Shown here: in pieces, positions 23,209 through 31,408 of the stretch | How positions within the stretch are numbered: position 1 is the first letter of the stretch | How the letters are laid out: each line of letters starts with the position of its first letter | From: Oscillospiraceae bacterium | GTDB taxonomy: Bacteria > Bacillota > Clostridia > Oscillospirales > Oscillospiraceae | Length of the DNA stretch: 48,951 nucleotides | Reading direction: 5' to 3' | Assembly (NCBI GenBank): GCA_020025275.1 | Contig: JAHHSI010000016.1 | Span: 1 to 48,951, forward strand | Notes under the pieces: generated by a model | Databases searched by the model: none | What the model saw: only the letters and a program-made list of their open reading frames with translations | What the model was told of the DNA's origin: nothing | Made by a program: the position numbers and the translations under genes

Positions 23209-24318
23209 ATGAAATTAGGTATCGTGGGACTGCCCAACGTGGGCAAGTCGACCCTTTTTAACGCCATTACCAATGCCGGGGCGGAGAGTGCCAACTATCC
23301 GTTTTGCACTATTGAACCCAATGTGGGTGTGGTGGCCGTGCCGGACGAGCGTCTGGACAAGCTGGCGGAGATGTATGAGCCGGACAAAAAGACTCCGGCA
23401 GTCATTGAGTTTGTAGACATTGCAGGCTTGGTGAAAGGCGCCAGTCAGGGCGCCGGTCTGGGCAACAAGTTCTTGGAGAATATCCGCCGCACCGATGCCA
23501 TTGTTCATGTGGTGCGCTGCTTTGACGACGAGAACATCATGCACGTGGTGGCCGATGCCGGCACCAACGTGCCGGTGGACCCGCTGGGGGATATCGAGAC
23601 CATCGATCTGGAGCTGGTGATGGCGGATCTGGAAATGGTGAACCGCCGTGTGGACAAGGCCACCAAGGCAGCCAAGGGGGACAAGAAGTTCCTCAAGGAG
23701 GCCGAGACCTTTAAGAAACTGGCCGAGCATCTGAACGCCGGCAAGTCCGCCCGTACCTTTGACGGCACCGACGAGGAGATGGAGATGATCGCCACGGCGG
23801 ATCTTTTGAGCCTCAAGCCCATTATTTATGCCGCCAATATGGATGAAGAGGGGTTTGCCGATCAGAGCAGCAACAAGTATTTCCATCTGGTGGCGGAGCT
23901 GGCCGCCAAGGAGGGGGCACAGGTGCTGCCCATCTGCGCCAAGCTGGAGCAGGACATTGCCGAGCTGGAGGAAGAGGACCGTGCCATGTTCTTGGAGGAA
24001 CTGGGTATTGAAAAGTCCGGTCTGGACCGGCTGATCCAGTGCAGCTATGAATTGCTGGGGCTTATCTCCTTCCTGACCTACGGAACGGACGAATGCCGTG
24101 CATGGACCATCCGCAAGGGGACCAAGGCGCCTCAGGCAGCCGGCAAGATCCATTCCGACATCGAGCGGGGCTTCATCCGTGCCGAGACCATCAACTTTGC
24201 CGAGATGATCGCCTGCGGCAGTGTGGCTGCCGCCAAGGAGAAGGGCCTGCTGCGCAGTGAGGGCAAAGAGTATGTGGTGCGTGACGGCGATATGATCTAC
24301 TTCCGCTTCAACGTGTAA
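23209..24318 (+). CDS. ychF: Redox-regulated ATPase YchF
   Basis: Obg-family P-loop protein (369 aa, normal length) that binds ATP rather than GTP and associates with ribosomes. G1 is GLPNVGKST, switch region ends in the DIAGLVKGASQGAGLGNKF block, and the specificity loop reads NMDE, the YchF variant that favours ATP. A coiled-coil insertion (about 130-200) and a C-terminal TGS domain (about 285-369, ending YVVRDGDMIYFRFNV) are visible. AAAGGAG precedes the ATG. A GC-rich terminator-like hairpin follows. Confidence 0.97.
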   Translation: MKLGIVGLPNVGKSTLFNAITNAGAESANYPFCTIEPNVGVVAVPDERLDKLAEMYEPDKKTPAVIEFVDIAGLVKGASQGAGLGNKFLENIRRTDAIVHVVRCFDDENIMHVVADAGTNVPVDPLGDIETIDLELVMADLEMVNRRVDKATKAAKGDKKFLKEAETFKKLAEHLNAGKSARTFDGTDEEMEMIATADLLSLKPIIYAANMDEEGFADQSSNKYFHLVAELAAKEGAQVLPICAKLEQDIAELEEEDRAMFLEELGIEKSGLDRLIQCSYELLGLISFLTYGTDECRAWTIRKGTKAPQAAGKIHSDIERGFIRAETINFAEMIACGSVAAAKEKGLLRSEGKEYVVRDGDMIYFRFNV

Positions 24319-24333
24319 GATATGGTTAGAAGG

Positions 24334-24365
24334 AGCGCACCGGCATCCGCCGGTGCGCTATTCTT
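24334..24365 (+). terminator. Terminator-like hairpin after ychF
   Basis: An 11-bp stem (24334-24344 with 24349-24359, core GCGCACCGG) with loop ATCC; the tail TATTCTTA is only moderately T-rich. Confidence 0.65.
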
Positions 24366-24428
24366 ACGATTTTATTGTGGACGTACAATGTGGACTTCCC
24401 GTGTGGGGGAGGGAGAGGTGTTGCTTGG

Positions 24429-24887
24429 ATGAAATTATTTCTAAAAAAGCATCCGTATCTTTCCCTGCTGCTTTGGAGCGGGCTGCTGCCGCTTTTAAGC
24501 GTGGCATTGGGCCTTACCTATGATGCGTACAATCCCTTTGGGGATGAGGTGATCCCACCAATTGTGTGTGGAATTGTGAATGTTGCATGGCCTTTGTGGT
24601 GGCTTTTTGCGGTGGCGCACGTCTTTGGCGTGACGGAGCTGCTGCGCTATGGCATCATTGTGAAAGATGAGATGCTGGAGGCACTTGGGCTGAAGCGTAT
24701 TTTGCCGACGGCGCTTGTCGCTGCAATGGGCAGCTATCTGTTGATGTGTTTCCTTCAATTTCCCTTTTACACCGAGGGATGGGGGAGATATTTGGAACTG
24801 GGAACACTTTTTGCGGTGCTGCCGGCGATGGTGGCGGTACTTCTGCGCTATGGCCTGTGGCGATGGCAATGGAAGCAACAGAAGTGA
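24429..24887 (+). CDS. Small polytopic membrane protein, unknown
   Basis: Protein of 152 aa with four hydrophobic segments (LSLLLWSGLLPLLSVALGL, CGIVNVAWPLWWLFAVAHVF, ILPTALVAAMGSYLLMCFL, LGTLFAVLPAMVAVLLRYGLW). No catalytic or transport motif is seen. ATG 24429 begins a typical Lys-rich cytosolic start, MKLFLKKHPY; GAGAGGTG lies upstream and the longer frame starts in the ychF terminator region. A weak promoter-like pair TTCTTA/TACAAT with 17-bp spacing occurs at 24361-24389. The HAD phosphatase gene follows after 39 bp and may share the transcript. Confidence 0.7.
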   Translation: MKLFLKKHPYLSLLLWSGLLPLLSVALGLTYDAYNPFGDEVIPPIVCGIVNVAWPLWWLFAVAHVFGVTELLRYGIIVKDEMLEALGLKRILPTALVAAMGSYLLMCFLQFPFYTEGWGRYLELGTLFAVLPAMVAVLLRYGLWRWQWKQQK

Positions 24888-24926
24888 GAGTATACAGAGA
24901 TTTATCTGGGAATAGGAGTCAATTCG

Positions 24927-25589
24927 ATGAAGTATCAGACGGTTTTATTTGATCTGGACGGCACCCTGCTGGACACGCTGGAGGATCTGCGGGACGGCGT
25001 GAATGTGGTCTTGGAGCGTTATGGCTATCCCCGGCACACGTTGGAGGAGATTCGGGAGTATGTGGGCAACGGCGCCGGCGTCCTGATCAGCCGGGCTCTG
25101 CCGGAGGGCACGGCACCGGAGGAGATCGAACGGGTTCTGGCAGAGTACAAGGAGTGGTATCGCATCCACTATTGCACCAAGACACGCCCTTATCCCGGCG
25201 TGGCGGAGGTGTTGGAAAAACTGGCGGCAGAGGGTGTAAAAATGGCAGTGGTATCCAACAAACCGGATGCCGTCACGAAAGAACTGGCGAAGAAATTCTT
25301 CCCCGGCCTACCGGCTTTCGGACAGCGGAACGATATACCGCGAAAGCCGGAGCCGCAGATGGTGTGGAAAGCACTGGAGACCTTGGGTGCTGACCGAACA
25401 CGGGCCTGCTATGTGGGCGACAGCGAGGTGGACGTGGTCACGGCCAAGAACGCCGGACTGCCTGTGGTACTGGTCAGCTGGGGCTTCCGTACGAAGGAAC
25501 AGCTGCGTGCGGCGGGGGCGGAAACCATGGTGGATACGGCGGCAGCGCTTCTGGAACACTTGGAGGGAAAAAGCCGGAATACCCGTTGA
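24927..25589 (+). CDS. gph: HAD hydrolase, phosphoglycolate phosphatase-like
   Basis: Haloacid dehalogenase-superfamily phosphatase of 220 aa. Motif I is FDLDGTLLDT (nucleophile Asp9, acid/base Asp11), motif II Ser in VVSNKPD, motif III Lys in PRKPEPQ, motif IV GDSEVDVVTAKNAG. The cap helical domain (about 15-80) has EYVGNGAGVLISRAL, common in Gph and PpaX-type enzymes. Substrate may be phosphoglycolate or pyrophosphate-like; not resolvable. AGGAG lies 8 nt before the ATG. It precedes the thrS T-box, whose promoter overlaps this stop codon. Confidence 0.88.
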   Translation: MKYQTVLFDLDGTLLDTLEDLRDGVNVVLERYGYPRHTLEEIREYVGNGAGVLISRALPEGTAPEEIERVLAEYKEWYRIHYCTKTRPYPGVAEVLEKLAAEGVKMAVVSNKPDAVTKELAKKFFPGLPAFGQRNDIPRKPEPQMVWKALETLGADRTRACYVGDSEVDVVTAKNAGLPVVLVSWGFRTKEQLRAAGAETMVDTAAALLEHLEGKSRNTR

Positions 25590-25614
25590 CAAGCGAAAAA
25601 AACGGTGCTATCAT
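25586..25614 (+). promoter_or_regulatory. Promoter of T-box-thrS
   Basis: TTGACA (25586-25591), 17-bp spacer, TATCAT (25609-25614). It starts in the stop codon of the upstream gene, and transcription would begin just before the T-box. Confidence 0.8.
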
Positions 25615-25620
25615 AAAAAA

Positions 25621-25879
25621 TAATCAGAAAAAGCGTTGACGGGGAAACCGCCTGCGGAACTCTGCAGAGAGGGACTTGGATTGGTGTGAGAGTCCCAGAG
25701 GGAAACAATACGGTACCGCCCCTGAGCTGCTCACCGAACGCCGGAAAGAGCCAGTAGGCTGAGACGGGATCTCCCGTTATAGAGAACACGAGCGACGGCA
25801 GTTTTGCCGTAAGCAGGGTGGAACCGTGGAGTAAAGATTTTTACCTCACCCCTGAACCAATCAGGGGTGGGGCTTTTTA
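25621..25879 (+). promoter_or_regulatory. T-box riboswitch, threonine
   Basis: The leader senses uncharged tRNA-Thr and prevents termination when it binds. The conserved T-box AGGGTGGAACCGTGG is at 25815-25829. Stem I can be drawn with base arms GCGTT (25633-25637) and AACGC (25737-25741); the codon immediately above, ACC at 25733-25735 followed by G, is the likely threonine specifier and matches the enzyme downstream. The distal GGTGTGAGAGTCCC lies at about 25683-25696. The terminator is CACCCCTGA/TCAGGGGTG with a T run (25844-25878). Secondary structure was drawn by eye. Confidence 0.93.
25844..25878 (+). terminator. Regulated terminator of the T-box
   Basis: Arms around CACCCCTGA (25847-25855) and TCAGGGGTG (25861-25869) followed by CTTTTT. 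It sits 38 bp before the thrS start. Confidence 0.9.
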
Positions 25880-25915
25880 TTTGCCTGCCCCCATATTGAC
25901 AAGGAGGAAAAGACT

Positions 25916-27709
25916 ATGTCCGAAGAAAACATCTATAGCTTTGAAAACAAGGAGTACCGCAAGACGTATTGGCATACCTGCTCCCATGTGCTGGCGCAGG
26001 CAGTCAAGCGGCTTTATCCCAATGTGAAGCTGGCCATCGGCCCTTCCATCGATAACGGGTTCTACTACGATATTGACTCCGAAATCTCCTTTACCCCGGA
26101 GATCCTGACGGAGATCGAGAGCGAAATGCGCAAGATCTGCAAGGAAAAGCTGAAACTGGAGCGCTTTGAGCTGCCCCGGGAGGAGGCCATCCGGTTCATG
26201 GAGGAGAAGGAAGAGCCGTATAAGGTCGAACTGATCCATGATCTGCCGGAGGATGCGGTGATCAGCTTCTATCGGCAGGGCGAGTTTGTGGACCTGTGCG
26301 CCGGGCCCCATCTGGACTCCACCGGCCGCATCAAGGGCAACGCCATCAAGCTGACCAGCTGCACCGGTGCCTATTGGCGTGGCGACTCCAACCGCAAGAT
26401 GCTCCAACGGATCTACGGTGTGGCCTTCCCCAAGAAGGATGAGCTGGACGCCTACCTGAAGCAGCGTGAAGAGGCACTTAAGCGTGACCACAACAAGCTG
26501 GGCCGTGAGCTGGAGTATTTCACCACCGTGGACTGCATTGGCCAGGGCCTGCCGGTGATGCTGCCCAAGGGGGCACGGACCATTCAGGTGCTGCAGCGCT
26601 GGATCGAGGACGAGGAGCAGAAGCGTGGCTACCAGCTGACCAAGACGCCGCTGATGGCCAAGAGTGATCTATATAAGATCTCCGGTCACTGGGACCACTA
26701 TCTGGACGGTATGTTCATCCTGGGCGATCCCCACGACGAGACCAAGGAGTGCTTCGCCCTGCGTCCCATGACCTGCCCGTTCCAGTATCAGGTGTTCTTG
26801 AACCGGCAGCGCTCCTATCGTGATCTGCCCATGCGTCTGGGCGAGACGTCGACGCTGTTCCGCAACGAGGATTCCGGCGAGATGCACGGTCTGATCCGTG
26901 TGCGCCAGTTCACCATTTCTGAGGGCCATCTGATCCTGCGTCCTGACCAGCTGGAAGAGGAGTTCAAGAACTGCCTGGATCTGGCAAACTACTGCCTGGA
27001 GACGCTGGGATTGAAGGAGGACGCCTCCTTCCGCTTCTCCCAGTGGGATCCGGCCAACCCCAACAACAAGTACGAGGGGACGGCGGAGCAGTGGGGGAAG
27101 GCACAGGCGGTGATGGGCCAGATCCTGGACGATCTGGGCGTGGAGTACGAAGTCGGTATCGACGAGGCCGCCTTCTACGGCCCCAAGCTGGATGTTCAGG
27201 TGAAGAACGTGTTCGGCAAGGAGGACACCCTCATCACCATCCAGATCGATATGCTGCTGGCCGAGCGTTTCGGTATGTATTATATCGATGAGAACGGCGA
27301 GAAGGCTCTGCCCTATATCATTCACCGCACGTCCATGGGCTGCTACGAGCGGACGCTGGCACTGCTGATCGAGAAGTATGCCGGTGCACTGCCCACGTGG
27401 ATGGCACCCGAGCAGGTGCGCTTCCTGCCGGTCACCGACCGTGCAGCTGATTATTGCGCAGAGCTGTCCAAGAAGCTGTGCGTCGATGGCTTCCGGGCGG
27501 AGGTGGATTACCGCAACGAGAAGATCGGCAAGAAGATCCGGGAGGCCCAGCTGGACAAGGTGCCCTATATGCTGGTGGTTGGCGATCGCGATATGGAGAA
27601 CGGGACCGTCTCTCCCCGCCACCGCGCCGACGGCGATCTGGGGGCCATGTCCTTTGCAGAATTTGAGACACTGCTGAAGGATGTCGTGGACCGCAAGCTG
27701 AAAAAATAA
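25916..27709 (+). CDS. thrS: Threonine-tRNA ligase, lacking TGS domain
   Basis: Class II aminoacyl-tRNA synthetase (597 aa) that charges tRNA-Thr. Residues 1-220 hold the editing domain, with HTCSH (His20, His24) and DLCAGPHLDSTG. The catalytic domain has motif-2-like FRNEDSGEMHGLIRVRQFT, the Zn site MTCPFQYQVF, and the C-terminal anticodon-binding domain begins near residue 500. Typical enzymes are about 640 aa with an N-terminal TGS domain of ~60 residues; here the protein begins directly at the editing domain. AGGAGG lies before the ATG and the T-box terminator just upstream, so the short start is real. Confidence 0.97.
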   Translation: MSEENIYSFENKEYRKTYWHTCSHVLAQAVKRLYPNVKLAIGPSIDNGFYYDIDSEISFTPEILTEIESEMRKICKEKLKLERFELPREEAIRFMEEKEEPYKVELIHDLPEDAVISFYRQGEFVDLCAGPHLDSTGRIKGNAIKLTSCTGAYWRGDSNRKMLQRIYGVAFPKKDELDAYLKQREEALKRDHNKLGRELEYFTTVDCIGQGLPVMLPKGARTIQVLQRWIEDEEQKRGYQLTKTPLMAKSDLYKISGHWDHYLDGMFILGDPHDETKECFALRPMTCPFQYQVFLNRQRSYRDLPMRLGETSTLFRNEDSGEMHGLIRVRQFTISEGHLILRPDQLEEEFKNCLDLANYCLETLGLKEDASFRFSQWDPANPNNKYEGTAEQWGKAQAVMGQILDDLGVEYEVGIDEAAFYGPKLDVQVKNVFGKEDTLITIQIDMLLAERFGMYYIDENGEKALPYIIHRTSMGCYERTLALLIEKYAGALPTWMAPEQVRFLPVTDRAADYCAELSKKLCVDGFRAEVDYRNEKIGKKIREAQLDKVPYMLVVGDRDMENGTVSPRHRADGDLGAMSFAEFETLLKDVVDRKLKK

Positions 27710-27719
27710 CAAGGGATCG

Positions 27720-27757
27720 AAAACCGCCGGGAGTCGCTGGACTCTCGGCGGTTTTTT
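27720..27757 (+). terminator. Terminator of thrS
   Basis: AAAACCGCCG and CGGCGGTTTT form the outer stem, with GAGTC/GACTC inside, then a T run. Confidence 0.93.
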
Positions 27758-27759
27758 GC

Positions 27760-28021
27760 TTGGCGGGAAGGATCGGTGGGGCTTCCAAGGGATAAATGCA
27801 GGAACGGAAGTCAAAAATGCAGGATTAATGATTTGATATTGCATAAAATGGAGGGAATCTTGCAAAACGGAAAACGGGCCGCAAAATAGAAATAGGGAAA
27901 TATCGATTGGTTTGCGTTTATATACGGCGAAAAAGAACGCAAAATAAGCATATATCAAACTTCTGAATATAATTTCATAATAAGCGGATGAAAAGTAAAT
28001 GAATTTTCAGATAAAAAGGAC
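27760..28021. other. A/T-rich gene-free region before TAXI gene
   Basis: No gene. It has the inverted repeat TTTGCGTT (27911-27918) / AACGCAAA (27936-27943) and repeated GCAAAA/GCATAA-like words. It may carry operator sites for the transporter operon; nothing more can be said. Confidence 0.5.
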
Positions 28022-28050
28022 TTGCAAAAAAGAGGCCTGCGTAGTAAAAT
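28022..28050 (+). promoter_or_regulatory. Promoter of the TAXI-TRAP operon
   Basis: TTGCAA (28022-28027), 17-bp spacer, TAAAAT (28045-28050), 54 bp before the start. Confidence 0.75.
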
Positions 28051-28103
28051 AACAACATCGTCAATAAAGCTTCCTCATGGAGCTGAGAAAAGGAGCGAAA
28101 GAA

Positions 28104-29072
28104 ATGAAAAAGTTTGTAGCAATGATTCTTGCACTGGTCATGGCACTGAGCCTGGTTGCCTGCGGCGGCAGCGGCAAGGTGAAGATGCGCTTTGTCACGG
28201 GCGGTTCCACCGGTACATACTACGCCTTCGGCGGTGTGATCGCGCAGCACGCGACCCAGAATGCCGACGGCATCGAGGTGAAGGCTCTGGAGGGCAACGG
28301 CTCGCAGGGCAATATCGAAAGTCTGCAGCAGAACAAGGCGGAGCTGGCGTTCTGCCAGTCCGACGTTATGGCCTATGCGTATGACGGTACCCGCTTGTTT
28401 GCAGATGCCGGCAAGGTCGACAACTTCTCCACCGTAGCTTCCCTTTATAAAGAGCAGGTACAGCTGGTCACCTGCGACCCCAACATCAAGTCGGTAGCCG
28501 ATCTGAAGGGTAAGACCGTCTCTCTGGGTGCAGCCGGCTCCGGCGTGTACTTCAACGCCATCGATGTCCTCGGCGCCTATGGCCTGACCGAGTCCGACAT
28601 CAAGCCCACATACCAGTCCTTCGGAGACACCGCCAACGACATCAAGGACGGCAAGATCGATGCCGGTTTTGTGGTTGCCGGTGCGCCTACCACGGCCATT
28701 GTTGATCTGGCCACCACCAAGGATATGTACCTCATCAACATCGACGAGGAGCACATCGACAATCTGGTGAAGTCCTCTCCCTACTACAGCAAGTCCGTGA
28801 TCCCTGCCGGTACCTATAAGGGGCAGGCGGAGGATGTGAACACCGTGGCAGTCGGCGCCGTGATCCTGGCACGCAACGATGTTTCTGCGGATGCAATCTA
28901 CGCTTTGACGGCGGATATTTTCAACAACTATCCTGATCTGGGTGAGTCCCACGGCAAGTACAAGGAACTGAGTCTGGAGGAGGGCGCGTCCGTCACCTCC
29001 GTACCGTATCATCCCGGTGCTGCCAAGTACTTCGCTGAAAAGGGCTTCAACGTCCCGGCTCTGGCTGAGTAA
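28104..29072 (+). CDS. TAXI family TRAP transporter solute-binding lipoprotein
   Basis: Extracytoplasmic binding protein (322 aa) for a TRAP transporter of the TAXI class. The signal ends in LSLVAC, with lipid-bearing Cys20, then MRFVTGGSTGTYYAFGGVIAQ, the family hallmark near the N-terminus of the mature protein, and QGNIESLQQNKAELAFCQSDV. TAXI proteins bind small organic acids or amino acids; the ligand is unknown. AAAGGAG precedes ATG 28104; nine in-frame codons upstream are not needed. It is first in an operon with the fused permease at 29230, separated by a strong hairpin. Confidence 0.94.
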   Translation: MKKFVAMILALVMALSLVACGGSGKVKMRFVTGGSTGTYYAFGGVIAQHATQNADGIEVKALEGNGSQGNIESLQQNKAELAFCQSDVMAYAYDGTRLFADAGKVDNFSTVASLYKEQVQLVTCDPNIKSVADLKGKTVSLGAAGSGVYFNAIDVLGAYGLTESDIKPTYQSFGDTANDIKDGKIDAGFVVAGAPTTAIVDLATTKDMYLINIDEEHIDNLVKSSPYYSKSVIPAGTYKGQAEDVNTVAVGAVILARNDVSADAIYALTADIFNNYPDLGESHGKYKELSLEEGASVTSVPYHPGAAKYFAEKGFNVPALAE

Positions 29073-29090
29073 TTGTGATTTGGTAAGGAA

Positions 29091-29132
29091 GATGATACCT
29101 ACGGTGAGGGTTCCCTCGCCGTAGGTATCATC
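29091..29132 (+). repeat. Strong hairpin between binding protein and permease genes
   Basis: GATGATACCTACGG (29091-29104) pairs with CCGTAGGTATCATC (29119-29132), with an inner GAGGG/CCCTC stem. No T run follows, so it is probably not a full terminator; it may protect the binding-protein mRNA. Confidence 0.7.
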
Positions 29133-29229
29133 CGTAAGCCCTCAACATAAAAGGGAAGACACGACCGTGTGGAAGCGTATGGTCCCTTTTGTGCTGCGGA
29201 GAAAAGAGAAAGAGAAATAGGAGGTTTCC

Positions 29230-31230
29230 ATGAGCTTATTCAAGAAGAAAGAAAACACGCTCCCGGCGGTGGACTCGTCTGCGGCGGCCGCAGGAGGCGA
29301 TACGGCAGCGGATCTGGAAGCGGTCATGCGCAAGTATGACCGTGAATCGAATACCCGCATCTGGGAGGGGCCGGCAAAGACCGGTGTCAAGCTGATCATG
29401 GCGGCGTTCTCGCTCTACTGTATTGCCATGACGCTGTGGAGCACGTGGCTGCCGGAAACGAAGCTGTGCCTTTTTGTCGGCACCATCATCCTGCTGGGCT
29501 TTTTGACCTATCCGGCCAGCAAGCACCATGTGCGGCCCAACTACGTGCCGTGGTATGATGTGGTGCTGATGGTGCTGGGTGCCGGGGCGTTTTACTACTT
29601 TGCCTTCAATGCGCTGAGCATTATCAAACTCTCCACCCGGATCGAGACAATCCATGTGGTCATTGGCACCATCGGTATTCTGGTGTTGGTGGAGTTGTGC
29701 CGGCGCTGCGTGGGCCTGCCCATTCTCTGCGTGGCCGGCGTGCTGCTGGTCTACACCTTCTATTACCTCATGAGCTGGAATCCCGACTTCTTTGAGGCGC
29801 TGAAGGATGTCATCTATAAGCTGTTCTACACTACCTCCGGCGTGATTGGCACCCCCATCAACGTGTGCTATACGTACATCGTTCTCTTTATCATCTTCGG
29901 CGCGTTCTTGGAGCGCACCGGAATTGCGAACTTCTTCATCGCACTGGCCAACCGCGTGGCCGGCTGGTCCTCCGGCGGTCCGGCCAAGGTGGCGGTTATT
30001 TCCTCCGCCCTGTGCGGCATGGTGTCCGGCTCCTCGGTGGGTAACACGGTGACCACCGGTTCCGTGACGGTCCCCATGATGAAAAAAACGGGCTACAAGC
30101 CGGAGTTTGCCGGTGCGGTGGAAGCGGCCGCTTCTACCGGCGGCCAGATCATGCCTCCCATCATGGGCGCTGCCGCCTTCCTGATGGCTGAGTATATGGA
30201 TCTGCCCTACATTGAGGTGGCGGCCAAGGCCGTCCTGCCGGCTGTCTTGTACTTTGCCGGTATCTTCATTGCGGTCCATCTGGAGGCAAAGAAACTGGGG
30301 CTGAAGGGGATCTCCAAAGAGGAGCTGCCTAAGTGGGGCTATTTGCTGCGCAAGTGCTATCTGCTGATCCCGCTGGTGCTGTTGGTCTGGCTGGTTTCCA
30401 CCGGCGCCCGCACCATGCAGTTCTCGGCGGCCATCGCCATTGCCGTGGCCATTGTGGTGGGCTTCATCAATAAAGATGAGCGCCTCACCTTCCAGAAGAT
30501 CCTGGATGCGCTGGAGTCCGGCGCCAAGGGCGCCATCACCGTGGCCGTTGCCTGCGCCATGGCGGGCATCATTGCCGGGTGCATCACCGTGACCGGTCTG
30601 GCTTCCACCCTCATCAACGCCATTGTGGGCCTGTCCGGCGACACCATGATCGTGGGTCTGGTGTTGACCATGCTGTGCTGCATCGTGTTGGGTATGGGCG
30701 TACCGACCACGGCCAACTACTGCATTATGGCGTCCACGTGTGCTCCCATCCTGATTCAGCTGGGCGTGCCTCATGTTGCGGCACATTTCTTCGTGTTCTA
30801 CTTCGGCATCGTGGCCGACATTACGCCTCCGGTGGCACTGGCGGCCTATGCCGGTTCGGCTATTGCTAAGTCCAACCCCATGAAAACGGGTGTTACGGCC
30901 ACGAAACTGGCCATTGCGGCTTTCATCGTGCCCTACATCTTCGCCTACAACTCCGAGTTGCTGTTTGTGGGTGTGGATGGCTGGTGGAGCGTGGCACAGA
31001 TCGCCGTCAGCGCACTGCTGGGAGTCTTCAGTATTGCGGCGGCGCTCAACGGCTACCTGTACCGCCGCATCCCTATGGTCCTACGTTTGGCGCTTGTGGC
31101 CGGCGGTCTGTGCATGATGATCCCCGGTACCCTGACCGATATTCTGGGTCTTGTGTTCGTTGCGGCCATCATTGTGCTGCAGCGCACCGCAGCCAAAAAG
31201 GAACAGGCGGCGGGCATCTGCAAAGAATAA
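29230..31230 (+). CDS. TRAP transporter permease, fused 4TM/12TM
   Basis: Membrane protein of 666 aa that joins the small (DctQ-like) and large (DctM-like) TRAP subunits, as is usual for TAXI systems. The first ~200 residues have four hydrophobic segments; the rest is the DctM-like carrier with GMVSGSSVGNTVTTGSVTVP and ASTGGQIMPPIMGAAAFLMAEY, and later LGMGVPTTANYCIMA. TRAP systems use a Na+ or proton gradient instead of ATP. AGGAGG precedes the ATG. With the upstream binding protein the system is complete. Terminator follows at 31244. Confidence 0.94.
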   Translation: MSLFKKKENTLPAVDSSAAAAGGDTAADLEAVMRKYDRESNTRIWEGPAKTGVKLIMAAFSLYCIAMTLWSTWLPETKLCLFVGTIILLGFLTYPASKHHVRPNYVPWYDVVLMVLGAGAFYYFAFNALSIIKLSTRIETIHVVIGTIGILVLVELCRRCVGLPILCVAGVLLVYTFYYLMSWNPDFFEALKDVIYKLFYTTSGVIGTPINVCYTYIVLFIIFGAFLERTGIANFFIALANRVAGWSSGGPAKVAVISSALCGMVSGSSVGNTVTTGSVTVPMMKKTGYKPEFAGAVEAAASTGGQIMPPIMGAAAFLMAEYMDLPYIEVAAKAVLPAVLYFAGIFIAVHLEAKKLGLKGISKEELPKWGYLLRKCYLLIPLVLLVWLVSTGARTMQFSAAIAIAVAIVVGFINKDERLTFQKILDALESGAKGAITVAVACAMAGIIAGCITVTGLASTLINAIVGLSGDTMIVGLVLTMLCCIVLGMGVPTTANYCIMASTCAPILIQLGVPHVAAHFFVFYFGIVADITPPVALAAYAGSAIAKSNPMKTGVTATKLAIAAFIVPYIFAYNSELLFVGVDGWWSVAQIAVSALLGVFSIAAALNGYLYRRIPMVLRLALVAGGLCMMIPGTLTDILGLVFVAAIIVLQRTAAKKEQAAGICKE

Positions 31231-31243
31231 GCGAACGAAAAAG

Positions 31244-31276
31244 AAAAGCTCGGATCTACGGATCCGAGCTTTTTTG
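31244..31276 (+). terminator. Terminator of the TAXI-TRAP operon
   Basis: AAAAGCTCGGATC and GATCCGAGCTTTT with loop TACG and six T. Confidence 0.93.
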
Positions 31277-31408
31277 TGGTATTTATTGTGGAAAAAGAGC
31301 GGCGTGTGAGACCATACCATGGGAGAACGGGCGGCACTTTGCCGGCTGCAGCTCCACGGCGGAGCGGCCGTTTCTTCAAAGAGGAATTGGCCGCGGTGAT
31401 GCTGCGGC

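Noticed and set aside
29091..29132. Terminator between the TAXI and TRAP genes.
   Set aside because: No T run follows the stem, and the permease needs co-expression, so it was recorded as a hairpin only.
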